From assembly GCA_031553075.1 (NCBI GenBank), contig JAVBLX010000110.1:29746-93745 (forward strand): a DNA stretch of 64,000 bases, in the 5' to 3' direction. Position numbers and translations under genes: made by a program. This DNA comes from DIGJ01 sp031553075. GTDB lineage: Bacteria; Bacillota; Clostridia; Lachnospirales; Lachnospiraceae. Positions within the stretch are counted from its first letter, which is position 1. Each line of letters opens with the position of its first letter. The notes under the pieces are model-generated. The model did no database searches. It saw nothing but the letters and a program-made list of their open reading frames with translations, and was not told where the DNA came from. Below, in pieces: positions 1 to 8,639 of the stretch.

Positions 1-1
1 A

Positions 2-112
2 CTTGACGAAGAGGAAACCTTTGCTGTGATAGGTGCCACCATTGCGGATAATTTTCAGGTGACAATGCCGGAAAATACCATTGGGGAATCTATTCTGGAT
101 AAACTGAATTAG
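2..112 (+). CDS. C-terminal fragment of an unidentified protein
   Basis: An open frame enters from the left edge and ends at a TAG at 110-112, giving the last 36 residues of a protein (ending IGESILDKLN). The fragment mixes acidic and hydrophobic residues and has no motif I recognise. A terminator hairpin follows about 40 bases later, so this gene is probably transcribed separately from the protease downstream. Too little is present to assign a function. Confidence 0.55.
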   Translation, partial: LDEEETFAVIGATIADNFQVTMPENTIGESILDKLN

Positions 113-151
113 TAAATAGTCTGAGTAAATAATTAGAATAAGTAATAATAT

Positions 152-199
152 AAAAATCACTGGTTTTGAATTGCAATTTACAGAATCAGTGGTTTTTTA
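152..199 (+). terminator. Rho-independent terminator after the partial left-edge gene
   Basis: The arms AAAAATCACTG (152-162) and CAGTGGTTTTTT (187-198) pair with one G-U and run into a T tract. The long reading frame that begins at 166 lies inside this hairpin, which is one reason to reject 166 as the protease start. Confidence 0.7.
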
Positions 200-264
200 T
201 TTCTTTTGTGGTGAAATGGAGCATTTTGCATAAAATAGTAAAAAAATGCTACAGGACTTTAACT

Positions 265-1977
265 ATGAACAACGTGTATTTAAATGGAGAAGACTGCAAA
301 GATATCATATATGGAGAAAATTATGGGGATTTTATTGTGGGAGACATTGGTGAAATAGTAGATCCTTATATTGCAGATGAAGAAATATGTTCACAGGTTG
401 TATCGGATGCATTGGCAATTGCGTATGTTCCGCTTAGAGACAGCATGGATATTAATTTTCGTCGCTTTGGCTATCCTATGATACCGGAGATATTTGGTCT
501 GCTGGATACTTCCAGCGTGGAGGACATAGGTGAGCTGCGACTACGGAGGCAGCCTTTCGTAGATTTGCATGGAGCCAATGTGTTGATTGGAATGATTGAC
601 ACAGGAATTGACTATTTACATCCAGTATTTCGAAATGATGATGGAACAACCAGAATTGTAAGTATTTGGGACCAGACATTAAGAGATGGAACACCTCCCT
701 TTGGATTCTTTCATGGTGGATATTTTAATCAAAAGGACATTAATGCTGCACTGGTTTCGGAAAATCCCCTGGAAATGGTTCCAACGGTGGACGATGTAGG
801 GCATGGTACCTTTCTTGCCGGAATTGCAGCCGGGAATGAGATGAAGGACCAAAAATTTACCGGAGTGGCACCAAAAGCCGGGATTATTATGGTTAAGCTG
901 AAGGAAGCAAAAAATAATTTAAAGGAGTATTTTGCTATTGAAAAAACTACCCTGGCTTATAGTGAAACAGATATTATGCTGGCCGTTCGTTTCTTAAAAG
1001 AGGAGGCGCAACGAAAAAAACGTCCTTTGGTAATTCTTTTTGGAGTGGGAAGCAACAAAGGAAACCATGATGGTCAGCTTCCTTTATGCAAATTACTGAG
1101 TCAATATTGTTCCAATGAGGGAATGGTTATTATTGCGGCCGCAGGGAACGAAGGGAATCGTGGTTCACATTATCAAAATACTCATTTGAAAAGGGGAGAA
1201 AATGAGCAGGTAGAAATTCGAGTGGCAGAAGGGGAGTACGGGATGGCAATTGAGCTATGGAGTGAAGCACCCAATCTCCTTTCCATAGGAATTATTTCAC
1301 CTTTAGGAGAGGAGATTTCCAAGGTTCCCATTCAGGATAAGGCGCAGCAAAGATTTCGATTTCCATTTGAGGATACCAGGATTATGAGTGAGTACGTACT
1401 GGTAGAAGAACTTACCGGGGATTTACTTATCCTTATCCGACTCCTAAAGCCAACTCCGGGAATCTGGAAAATCCGTGTCTATAATGAAAGTATGAAAACA
1501 GTAAGCTACAATATGTGGCTCCCGATGGCACAAATGATAAAAGAAGAGACCCGGTTCTTAAAGCCAGATCCAGATATAACCCTATGTGAGCCGGCTAATT
1601 CTAAGGATGTATTGGTGGTAACTGCCTTTAACCATTATGATAATAGTCTGTTTCTTCATGCCAGTAGAGGTTATACCCTCTCCTTACAAAAGAAACCAGA
1701 AATGGCAGCACCAGGGGTAAATGTCTATGGGCCACTACCCCGGGGACGGTATGGAAGAACGACCGGATCATCTGTTGCAGCGGCTCATGCAGCGGGCTGT
1801 GCGGCTCTTTTACTGGAGTGGGGAGTGGTAAAAGGCAACTCTCCTTATATGCAGACGATTGGCGCAACCAACTATTTGATTCGTGGGGCGAGGAGAAGAA
1901 ATATGGTGTACCCTAATCGGGAGTGGGGGTATGGGGAACTGGATATTTTTGGGGTATTTGAGAAGATTTATATATAG
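265..1977 (+). CDS. Csp-like S8 (subtilisin) family serine protease
   Basis: A 570-residue subtilase. The catalytic triad is visible as D112 (in IDTGIDY), H180 (in GHGTFLAG) and S503 (in TGSSVAAAHAAG), with oxyanion N295 (in AAGNEGN). No signal peptide is seen. The family-typical N-terminal segment with YGDFIV resembles the Csp germination proteases of clostridia, which activate spore cortex hydrolases such as SleC; that role is inferred from family resemblance only. I chose ATG 265 because an AGGA lies 8 bases upstream and because the upstream 33 codons overlap a terminator. The start also matches the paralogue at 32235-33950 residue for residue. Ser in place of the usual Thr before the catalytic Ser is shared by both paralogues. 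Strong confidence for the fold, moderate for the germination role. Confidence 0.9.
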   Translation: MNNVYLNGEDCKDIIYGENYGDFIVGDIGEIVDPYIADEEICSQVVSDALAIAYVPLRDSMDINFRRFGYPMIPEIFGLLDTSSVEDIGELRLRRQPFVDLHGANVLIGMIDTGIDYLHPVFRNDDGTTRIVSIWDQTLRDGTPPFGFFHGGYFNQKDINAALVSENPLEMVPTVDDVGHGTFLAGIAAGNEMKDQKFTGVAPKAGIIMVKLKEAKNNLKEYFAIEKTTLAYSETDIMLAVRFLKEEAQRKKRPLVILFGVGSNKGNHDGQLPLCKLLSQYCSNEGMVIIAAAGNEGNRGSHYQNTHLKRGENEQVEIRVAEGEYGMAIELWSEAPNLLSIGIISPLGEEISKVPIQDKAQQRFRFPFEDTRIMSEYVLVEELTGDLLILIRLLKPTPGIWKIRVYNESMKTVSYNMWLPMAQMIKEETRFLKPDPDITLCEPANSKDVLVVTAFNHYDNSLFLHASRGYTLSLQKKPEMAAPGVNVYGPLPRGRYGRTTGSSVAAAHAAGCAALLLEWGVVKGNSPYMQTIGATNYLIRGARRRNMVYPNREWGYGELDIFGVFEKIYI

Positions 1978-1992
1978 GTATGAGTAAAAAAT

Positions 1993-2028
1993 AAAGCTGA
2001 TAGTAGCAAATTTTATACTATCAGCTTT
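1993..2028. terminator. Bidirectional terminator between convergent genes
   Basis: Perfect 13-bp stem AAAGCTGATAGTA / TACTATCAGCTTT with a 10-base loop, with A-rich sequence on the left and T-rich on the right. It sits between the convergent protease and GH65 phosphorylase genes and probably serves both. Confidence 0.85.
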
Positions 2029-2079
2029 GTTTCTTATTTTAGCCAAGTAAGGCAATCGCCTAAAATGCCGCACGTGAAA

Positions 2080-4299
2080 TTAATCAGTATCTATAACAAT
2101 ATTTGCACTACCCTCAAGAATGCGGTAATGGCAACCTGCCTTATCCACCAACACTTCCACAAGTGCTCCCTGGTACACCAGTCGGAAAGAATATCCTCGC
2201 CAGGCTTGAGGGAGCAACGGACGCAAGTGGAGCCCATCCTCTTTGAAGCGCAACCCAGCCAAGCCATATACGAGAGCCATGTAGCTGCCTCCCATATTGG
2301 CTGTGTGAATGCCGTCCTTGGTATTGCCATGACTGTCATCCAAATCCAGGCCAACGGTATCGGTCAGGTAGGAGCGGGCTTTTTCAGCATCACCCAGCAT
2401 CGCTGCCACAATACTGAACATGCAGCGTGATAGGGAAGAATCGTGGGTGGTGATGCCCTCATAATAAGCATAGGAGCGCATCATAATATCATCGGGAGCC
2501 ATATTACAGACGAAGTAAGCCATCACCGTATCTGCCTGCTTACATACCTGATGCCGATAGAGTGTGAGTGGGTGGTAATGCAACAGTAACGGATGGTTTT
2601 CCGCTGGTGTAGTGTCAAAATTCCAACGGGGCTTTGTTAAAAAACTATCGTCCTGGGCGTGAATTCCCAGCTCTTCGTTATAGGGCAGGCGCATGGCGGC
2701 AGCAGCCTTGGCAAATTGCTCAAGCTCATGGGGATTTGTACCCAGACGCTGCATATGCTCCTGACCAATAATACCTGCCGCACGAACAGCAAATTGGAGG
2801 TTCTTCTTTGCCAGAGCATTCGTATAGTAATTGTTGTCCACCATGCAGGTATATTCATCCGGTCCAGTAACGCTGTGTATTCTAAATTCTCCATTGGAAA
2901 AGTGACCTGCATCCAGCCACAGTCGTGCTATTTCCAGTGCTATTTCAGCGCCCATCTCAGATAGAAAACAATCATCCCCAGTCGCAAGCCAATACTGCTC
3001 TACTGCGTTGGATACAGCGCCATTGATATGGTAGGCTGCTGTGCCGGACACAAAATAACCGCTGCATTCTTCACCGTTGATGGTGCGCCATGGATAAAGG
3101 GCACCTTGTTGATGGCCCAGAGCACGAGCATTTTCCCGGGCTTTGTCAAGGGTGCGGTAACGGAAACCAATGAGATTTTTGCATAATTCCGGCATGGAAA
3201 GCAGGAAAACTGGTTGGAGGTACATTTCCGTATCCCAGAAATAGTGTCCCTCATAGCCTTCACCCGACAGCCCCTTTGCCGCCACATTTGCGTAGATATC
3301 TCTTCCGGCACTTTGGAGTAAGGCAAATTGGTTATAACGCATAGCTTGGTTCATACGGTCATCCCCATTCACCGTCACGGCAGCATGACGCCAAAACTGA
3401 TTCAAATAAGCAGTTTGTTCGTGATACAGCAGGTCAGTACCGTCTGCTATGGCGCGATTAAGCTCTGTGGTAGAACAATCAGCAAAGCCTGGACCGTGGC
3501 GCAGACTGTCACATACGGCAATAAATTTGACCATGCGCAAGGTCTGCCCCTGTGCGGCTTCAAGTTCAAATGTCTGTATCGCACCGGTGGCGGTGGTTTC
3601 ACAGCTGCTTTTACTTGCGGGAAAGATACTGTGACCGACAGCTGTACATACCTCAAGCTCCGAACGGGAGGTGCGGGAGGTAATGCGGGAAATAGCAGCA
3701 TCGGAGCAATCAAGCCGGACGTCCTCTACTAACAGGTTTTGCACGCTGTGTGAGGCAAGGCGTGGGTCCTTGGGGTCGCTGTAGTTGCGCACATCTCCTT
3801 CGTGTCGGGAGACAAGTCTGAGACTGGCACCTTGATTTAGGAGTGTAACTTGATAGTCTATCATAAGAATGGACGGACGTGAAAAGCAAGCCATTCGCTT
3901 GATTGTAATGTCAAGCACACACCCGTTTTGCGTACGCCAAATTACCTGGCGATGACAGGTACCCGTATTAAAATCCAATTCTCGCTTACTGCTGGCAATG
4001 TCGCCGGTAAACATGGAAAAGCACTGACCGTCTGCAAACAGCTCTATGCCTTGTACATCAGCTAAGTTGACGATCGTCTGTTTTTCATTCACCAGTCCAT
4101 GTAACGGCTCGGCCTGTTTCATATCCACAATGTCATAAAAGCCGTTGGCATATAATCCCCGTACGGAAGGTACATCCGCCGGGTAGCCTTCTTCAAAGGC
4201 AGCGCGCAGTCCGACATAGCCATTTGCCACGCAGAAAAGAGATTCAGCGCAAAGAAGTGCCTGAGGTTCTAAAGGTATGGGTGATTGAATGTGGCTCAA
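2080..4299 (-). CDS. Glycoside hydrolase family 65 disaccharide phosphorylase
   Basis: About 739 residues, the usual size of GH65 phosphorylases, which split alpha-linked glucose disaccharides with phosphate to beta-glucose 1-phosphate. Family signatures are present: HYFWDTE near 352-358, VTGPDEY with the general acid E482, and the phosphate-site KQAD at 587-590. GTAAYHIN near 419-426 is of the trehalose/nigerose/kojibiose type rather than classical maltose phosphorylase, but substrate cannot be fixed. The start is a TTG at 4297-4299 preceded by ACAGGAGG and 8 bases. The longer frame to 4416 would run deep into the upstream gene with no such site. The TTG overlaps the TGA of the upstream hydrolase (TTGA), implying translational coupling. 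Last gene of an operon with esterase, symporter and MBL-fold hydrolase. Confidence 0.9.
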   Translation of the reverse strand: MSHIQSPIPLEPQALLCAESLFCVANGYVGLRAAFEEGYPADVPSVRGLYANGFYDIVDMKQAEPLHGLVNEKQTIVNLADVQGIELFADGQCFSMFTGDIASSKRELDFNTGTCHRQVIWRTQNGCVLDITIKRMACFSRPSILMIDYQVTLLNQGASLRLVSRHEGDVRNYSDPKDPRLASHSVQNLLVEDVRLDCSDAAISRITSRTSRSELEVCTAVGHSIFPASKSSCETTATGAIQTFELEAAQGQTLRMVKFIAVCDSLRHGPGFADCSTTELNRAIADGTDLLYHEQTAYLNQFWRHAAVTVNGDDRMNQAMRYNQFALLQSAGRDIYANVAAKGLSGEGYEGHYFWDTEMYLQPVFLLSMPELCKNLIGFRYRTLDKARENARALGHQQGALYPWRTINGEECSGYFVSGTAAYHINGAVSNAVEQYWLATGDDCFLSEMGAEIALEIARLWLDAGHFSNGEFRIHSVTGPDEYTCMVDNNYYTNALAKKNLQFAVRAAGIIGQEHMQRLGTNPHELEQFAKAAAAMRLPYNEELGIHAQDDSFLTKPRWNFDTTPAENHPLLLHYHPLTLYRHQVCKQADTVMAYFVCNMAPDDIMMRSYAYYEGITTHDSSLSRCMFSIVAAMLGDAEKARSYLTDTVGLDLDDSHGNTKDGIHTANMGGSYMALVYGLAGLRFKEDGLHLRPLLPQAWRGYSFRLVYQGALVEVLVDKAGCHYRILEGSANIVIDTD

Positions 4300-5117
4300 G
4301 GTGTGTTCCTCCTGTCTGTGGCGGGCACCGTAATCATCACACGACCATATTTGGCATAGCGTGTACTTTGGCGGCGCCCATAGGTTGCGGTACTGTCTAC
4401 AATGGAACGGGCACAAGTAATATACTCATCAAGGTAGCTTTTATCGATAGGTTTTTTATGATGTCCAGGCCATATTTCATCAAAATGGTTGGACTGATTC
4501 TTGAGCCGTTCCACGGATGCCAGGTAGACAGCGGGTGGGGCGGCTAGGTCCAGATGCAGTAAAATTCCCCAGTCGCATACGGTGTCACCGCTGTATAGGC
4601 GGCGGTTCTGACGATCCAGGACGCATAATGAACCTTGGGTATGGCCGGGTGTACTAATTACCTCCAGCATTCTCCCGCCAAGGTCAAAAGTATGTCCGTC
4701 ACGGATAAACTCATAATCCCCTTCTGCTGTTGTATTACGGAGAATGGTTTCCGTCTCCCGCTTTAGCAAAAATCGTGCCGCTCCAGGTATGGCTTCATTC
4801 AGCATTCCCTTAAGATAAGAAGGCGTTGTTTGCAGAGAGAGAAGCTCTCGGTCCTCCTCTGCCATGTATATTTTCTCAAAAAAACGGTTGCAGCCGATGT
4901 GATCAAGGTGGGCATGGGTACATAATACCTCCACCGGCTTGTCAGTGAGACTGCGTACTGCTTCGAAAAAACCTGGCAATGCCAGACAAGTATCAATTAG
5001 CAGAGCCTTGTTTTGCCCAACAATCAGATAAGCACTGGCCTCGCTGGTAAGCAAATGCTGTTCGATAAGCCAGGTGTCAGCACCGATTGGTTTTGTTATG
5101 TGCTTTACTTTTTTCAT
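4296..5117 (-). CDS. Metallo-beta-lactamase-fold hydrolase
   Basis: 273 residues with the zinc-binding HAHLDH motif at 68-73, a later GHTQGS histidine and a SGD aspartate, as in the glyoxalase II/MBL superfamily. This predicts a cytoplasmic binuclear metal hydrolase acting on an ester, thioester or lactone; the substrate is unknown. It starts with an ATG preceded by AGAGGAGG, and its ATG overlaps the stop of the symporter gene (ATGA). Its own stop overlaps the start of the GH65 gene. Such tight coupling suggests it processes something brought in or released by the same pathway, perhaps an acylated or lactonised sugar together with the neighbouring esterase. That is inference. Confidence 0.85.
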   Translation of the reverse strand: MKKVKHITKPIGADTWLIEQHLLTSEASAYLIVGQNKALLIDTCLALPGFFEAVRSLTDKPVEVLCTHAHLDHIGCNRFFEKIYMAEEDRELLSLQTTPSYLKGMLNEAIPGAARFLLKRETETILRNTTAEGDYEFIRDGHTFDLGGRMLEVISTPGHTQGSLCVLDRQNRRLYSGDTVCDWGILLHLDLAAPPAVYLASVERLKNQSNHFDEIWPGHHKKPIDKSYLDEYITCARSIVDSTATYGRRQSTRYAKYGRVMITVPATDRRNTP

Positions 5118-6499
5118 GATTTCCTCCTCTTGTCCTCAAAAGAGTCACCCAGAAGTTTTTCTGCCTCTGCTCTTGTGATTTCACCCGAATTAGCCGCTGC
5201 CATGATTTGTACGCTCTTATCCCGCAATTTATATTTTGCAAAGATTGGCAGGGAAAGCAGTCCCCCTACAACCGGGGATAGGATGAACAACACCCAGATG
5301 GCATTCAGTGCAGACTGGGGCTGGATAACGCCGTCACCTTCGATAAAGCCAAAACCTGCAAGGACAAACATAGCTATGGCAGCAGGCAGAGCATTCATAA
5401 ACTTAAATACAAAGGTCTGGATGGAATAGGCGGTACCTTGGAGACGCTTGCCGGTCTTAAATTCGCCATACTCTACAAAATCGCCGGTGAATTGGAGCTG
5501 TAAAATTAGTTGGAAGCCGAAGAAAAAGCCTCGGATCAGCATTAGTATATTAAACAGTGTCTGGTTCTGATAACCTGCAAAATAGATAATAACATTCATC
5601 ACATTGTGCCCGATGATACCAAATATCAGCAGGTGAAATTTGTCAAAGCGTTTGGTAAGCTGTGGCATTAGAGCACCTAAAACAAGGGCAGGCAATACCA
5701 TAAAAAGAGTAAGGCCAGTGACCATTCCCATATCACCCAGGCAATGGATGGCAAAGTAGGCAATCACCGTGTTGGTCATGCTGGTAACACTAAGGAGCAT
5801 AATTCCGGCAAAGCCAATTCCCAGATATTTGTTCTCCTTGACATATTGCAGCATGGCGCGGAGGGTAACCTCCTCGGTATCCTTGTTAATATAGCGTTCC
5901 TTTGCAAATCGGCTCATAAAAAACATAAGAATGGCCGAAAGGGCAGCAACCCCCACAGCGGTATAAAAGGCTCCAATAATGGGATAGACTTGTGGCACCA
6001 CAACAGAGATAAGAATGATTGTCAGTGTGGAGAGGACGGTATTGCGGGACATAATGTTAATGCGCTCATGCACCTGGTCGGTCACGGCTGAGGTCATGGC
6101 ATAGATTGGCACATCACACATGGTATAGGCCACATCATAAAGCAGATAGGCCACAAAAGCCCAAAGGAATTTCATTCCCAGTGACAGGTTGTTTGGAATA
6201 GCAAAGAGCAGCAGGACAACTAACGGCAGCATAACATTAGCAGCACGCAGCCACGGCAAAAATTTCCCGCTGCCAAGGGAAGATTTATCCACGATTGCAC
6301 CAAAAATAGGATCGTTAATTGCATCCCAAATACGAGCGACTAAAAATAGGACACCCACAAGCGCTGCGGTGATGCCGATGTCGGTCAAAAAGACCTGAAA
6401 GAACGAGCCCATAAAGGTATTAATAATGGCCTGACCAGCCATGAACAGAGCAAAGCCCCATCGTTCTATACCACTTGTACGAAATGTTTGATTTTCCAT
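5114..6499 (-). CDS. GPH-family (MFS) sugar:cation symporter
   Basis: 461 residues with about twelve hydrophobic segments and the glycoside-pentoside-hexuronide family pattern in loop 2-3 (DPIFGAIVDKS followed by GKFLPWL), like MelB and XynB-type symporters. It should import the glycoside used by the GH65 phosphorylase encoded downstream. ATG 6499 is chosen because ATTGGAGG lies 5 bases upstream; an alternative ATG at 6511 would overlap that site. The gene begins 12 bases after the esterase stop and its own stop overlaps the next ATG. Family assignment is firm, substrate unknown. Confidence 0.88.
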   Translation of the reverse strand: MENQTFRTSGIERWGFALFMAGQAIINTFMGSFFQVFLTDIGITAALVGVLFLVARIWDAINDPIFGAIVDKSSLGSGKFLPWLRAANVMLPLVVLLLFAIPNNLSLGMKFLWAFVAYLLYDVAYTMCDVPIYAMTSAVTDQVHERINIMSRNTVLSTLTIILISVVVPQVYPIIGAFYTAVGVAALSAILMFFMSRFAKERYINKDTEEVTLRAMLQYVKENKYLGIGFAGIMLLSVTSMTNTVIAYFAIHCLGDMGMVTGLTLFMVLPALVLGALMPQLTKRFDKFHLLIFGIIGHNVMNVIIYFAGYQNQTLFNILMLIRGFFFGFQLILQLQFTGDFVEYGEFKTGKRLQGTAYSIQTFVFKFMNALPAAIAMFVLAGFGFIEGDGVIQPQSALNAIWVLFILSPVVGGLLSLPIFAKYKLRDKSVQIMAAANSGEITRAEAEKLLGDSFEDKRRKS

Positions 6500-6511
6500 A
6501 TGTACCTCCAA

Positions 6512-7405
6512 TTATGAGTGTCGCTTGAAAAATTCAAGGATGGGCAGAATGCTTTGAGGTTCCAGATAATCCGGTCCGGCTCCTGCATGAGGAGCTCCTT
6601 CTAATAGTTCAAGCACAAGGTTGTCGGGGGTTGCGTTTTCGGATTTGGAAAGCAAATCATAAAACCGGCTGACATGGCGGTAGTCGATTGCCGGATCCTG
6701 GGTTCCGGTTTGCAGGTAGAAAGCCGGGATGGTCTTTCCAATGTAATTCTCTGCGCTGGCCAGCTTCATTTCCTGGGAAGTCTTTGATGGACTGCCGCCA
6801 AGGACAGCATGGTACATGTACAGTACCATCATGCGCATGTAAAATGGGATATTTAATTGACGGCGGTCCTCCCACATCCATGAAAAGCTTATCAGGGGGC
6901 ACAGTGCGGCAACGGCACGCACAGCGTAGGGTGCCGTTTCGTTGTGCCCCCTCAGTCCGGCAATTGTCACCAGGTTGCCGCCTGCCGAGGTGCCATAAAG
7001 ATACAATCGGTTGGCATCCAGGTTCCACTCGGCAGCATGTTTCTTAATATGAAGGATGGCGGAAATCAGGTCATTTAATTCGTCAGGATGTTTGACTTTG
7101 GGAGCAAGACGATAGTTAATGGAAATCATGGCAAAACCCTCCTGTAAGGCAAAGAAGCCGGGGTACATGTGCCAGTCACGCTTATCCATATGGCTAAAGC
7201 CGCCGCCATGGACGATTATCACAACGGGGAGGGGATCATTGGACGCTATTTCCGGGTAATACAGGTCATAGCACTGTAGTGGGTCAGCGCCATAGGCAAT
7301 GTCAAGCTGCTTTTTTTGAATCCAATTAATTTTGGGTACAGGAATCTTGGGACCCATATCGATCCATTCAGGAACAAATTTGGTTTTACGAATTGGTGGT
7401 GCCAT
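6512..7405 (-). CDS. Alpha/beta-hydrolase esterase (HSL-like)
   Basis: 297 residues with the hormone-sensitive-lipase hallmarks: oxyanion HGGG at 66-69, nucleophile S140 in GTSAGG, acid D237 in GTQDPAID and H273 in APHAGAG. No signal peptide, so it is a cytoplasmic carboxylesterase. As first gene of the GH65 operon it may remove acetyl or acyl groups from imported glycosides. The ATG at 7405 follows CAAGGAGG with good spacing; the frame could be extended to 7435, but that would read through the ribosome binding site and a perfect palindrome. The family is certain, the substrate not. Confidence 0.87.
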   Translation of the reverse strand: MAPPIRKTKFVPEWIDMGPKIPVPKINWIQKKQLDIAYGADPLQCYDLYYPEIASNDPLPVVIIVHGGGFSHMDKRDWHMYPGFFALQEGFAMISINYRLAPKVKHPDELNDLISAILHIKKHAAEWNLDANRLYLYGTSAGGNLVTIAGLRGHNETAPYAVRAVAALCPLISFSWMWEDRRQLNIPFYMRMMVLYMYHAVLGGSPSKTSQEMKLASAENYIGKTIPAFYLQTGTQDPAIDYRHVSRFYDLLSKSENATPDNLVLELLEGAPHAGAGPDYLEPQSILPILEFFKRHS

Positions 7406-7421
7406 ATTGTGTCCTCCTTGC

Positions 7422-7441
7422 TGAAGTATGGTCATACTTCA
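7422..7441 (-). promoter_or_regulatory. Perfect palindrome in the leader of the esterase-GH65 operon
   Basis: TGAAGTATG-gt-CATACTTCA is a perfect 9+2+9 inverted repeat a few bases upstream of the ribosome binding site of the first operon gene. It is a candidate operator or a leader hairpin. The nearby GTATACT and CATACT sequences could contain a -10, but I could not fix a convincing promoter. Confidence 0.5.
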
Positions 7442-7502
7442 TATATTGTTAGTATGATGCCAGTATACTTAAATGAGAGGGCAATGTATTCTAAAATTTT
7501 AA

Positions 7503-7546
7503 CTTTAATAATAAAATTTTAAGCTGCACTGATTTTCAGCGCAGCC
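7503..7546 (-). terminator. Probable terminator of the AraC regulator gene
   Basis: On the minus strand GCTGCGCTG-aaaat-CAGTGCAGC forms a 9-bp stem with one G-U, followed by a T-rich stretch. It lies just after the regulator stop and before the palindrome and operon start, suggesting that the regulator and operon are separate transcription units. Confidence 0.55.
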
Positions 7547-7576
7547 TACAAAGGGAATGTATTTTTTTTGTGCATT

Positions 7577-8308
7577 TTAGCCAAATTTCGAATGGCCAGA
7601 ACGCATTTCACCGGGAGTAAGACCAAGACGCTTTCGAAAAATGGTGATATAGTAGCCCTGGCTTGAAAAACCATACATGGCAGCGATTTCGGCAATGGAG
7701 TGGCTGGTGTTGCGCACAAACCAGATGGATTCCTCCACCTTGCGGAGATTGATGTAATCCGTGAGGGTTTGACCGGTTTCCTGGCGAAACTTTTTACTGA
7801 GGTAAGCGGGATGTACTCCAACATGGAGGGCCACGTCCCGCAGGGTAATCTTGTCCGCAAGCCGCACATGGATATAGCCGATGGCATCAATAATGTGAGG
7901 GGAGTACGCGTGACTAAGTTTTTTATCCACAAGGGCAATGAATTGCAGCAGTGCTTCCTGCTCATAGGAAAGTACGGCAGCAGTGCTGCCCAGTCCCTCC
8001 AAATGACGGATTGCGGCATCGCTTAAAGCAAAGGCCTCATCCGCTTCCACTCCTGCCCGAATGGCGGCTCGGGCCAGAAAAGCACAGGAGCAGATGACAG
8101 AGTTCTTAGCTGAGCGCAGAGGATCATTTGCCAGCACAGCTTTTGAACCATGGCGACTGATTTCATCCAGCATCTCAATAGCCCGTGATTTGTTTCCCTG
8201 AACGACAGCATCCACAAGTCGCTCCTCTAAACTATAGGGAGCGTGGTGAAACATGGCGTTTCGGTCGTAATATAAGCTTTGGTAATATTGCCGTGGTTTT
8301 TCTTCCAT
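7577..8308 (-). CDS. AraC-family transcriptional regulator
   Basis: 243 residues. The C-terminal ~100 residues carry the two helix-turn-helix units of AraC proteins (KITLRDVALHVGVHPAYLSKKF, then the second unit ending SSQGYYITIFRKRLGLTPGEMR). The N-terminal half is helical with no recognisable cupin arm or receiver domain, so the ligand cannot be guessed. It lies immediately upstream of, and in the same direction as, the esterase-symporter-MBL-GH65 operon and is its likely activator. The ATG follows TTGGAGG at a somewhat long spacing. Confidence 0.88.
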   Translation of the reverse strand: MEEKPRQYYQSLYYDRNAMFHHAPYSLEERLVDAVVQGNKSRAIEMLDEISRHGSKAVLANDPLRSAKNSVICSCAFLARAAIRAGVEADEAFALSDAAIRHLEGLGSTAAVLSYEQEALLQFIALVDKKLSHAYSPHIIDAIGYIHVRLADKITLRDVALHVGVHPAYLSKKFRQETGQTLTDYINLRKVEESIWFVRNTSHSIAEIAAMYGFSSQGYYITIFRKRLGLTPGEMRSGHSKFG

Positions 8309-8639
8309 AAATGCCTGCCTCCAAGGTTTGCTACACTAGGTGTCTTTGGAAGTAGTGTATGCCAGCAAGTATAAGAAGTCAATAGGTTGGGTAATGGCAA
8401 TTATGATAAAAAAATTTAAGAATAATTTGCTGTAATCATTTTACACAGCTTTCAGAGGTACAATTTGTCAATTGTAACACTTTACCAACTAAGGAATATG
8501 TGATAAACTGTTTTTTAATCTTAAATTAATTAATGAAGCACAGAGTAAGGGAAAAAATCACAACACTACTTCATTGTTCGTGATTTTTGATTCTACAAAC
8601 AAGTGAATTACTTAGCATACTCAATTAAGGAGAACAATT
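8309..8639. other. Divergent intergenic region with palindrome and leader hairpin
   Basis: This 331-base gap separates the AraC regulator from the first hybrid kinase. It holds an inverted repeat TACAATT-tgtc-AATTGTA (8460-8477), a weak promoter candidate TTTACC-N17-TAAACT shortly after it, and a hairpin at 8553-8588. A good AAGGAG site at 8627-8632 precedes the kinase GTG. No coding sequence is evident. Confidence 0.6.
8553..8588 (+). promoter_or_regulatory. Hairpin in the leader of the first hybrid kinase
   Basis: AAAAATCAC at 8553-8561 pairs with GTGATTTTT at 8580-8588, and further pairs are possible across a one-base bulge. It resembles a terminator with a short T run inside the stem, about 50 bases before the start codon, so it could act as an attenuator. 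Function is unproven. Confidence 0.45.

Noticed and set aside
166..264. N-terminal extension of the first protease from ATG 166
   Set aside because: It begins inside a terminator hairpin, has no ribosome site, and the paralogue aligns from the ATG at 265.
3328..3732. Plus-strand frames inside the GH65 gene
   Set aside because: Antisense to a gene with clear catalytic motifs; low-complexity Cys/Gly-rich translation.
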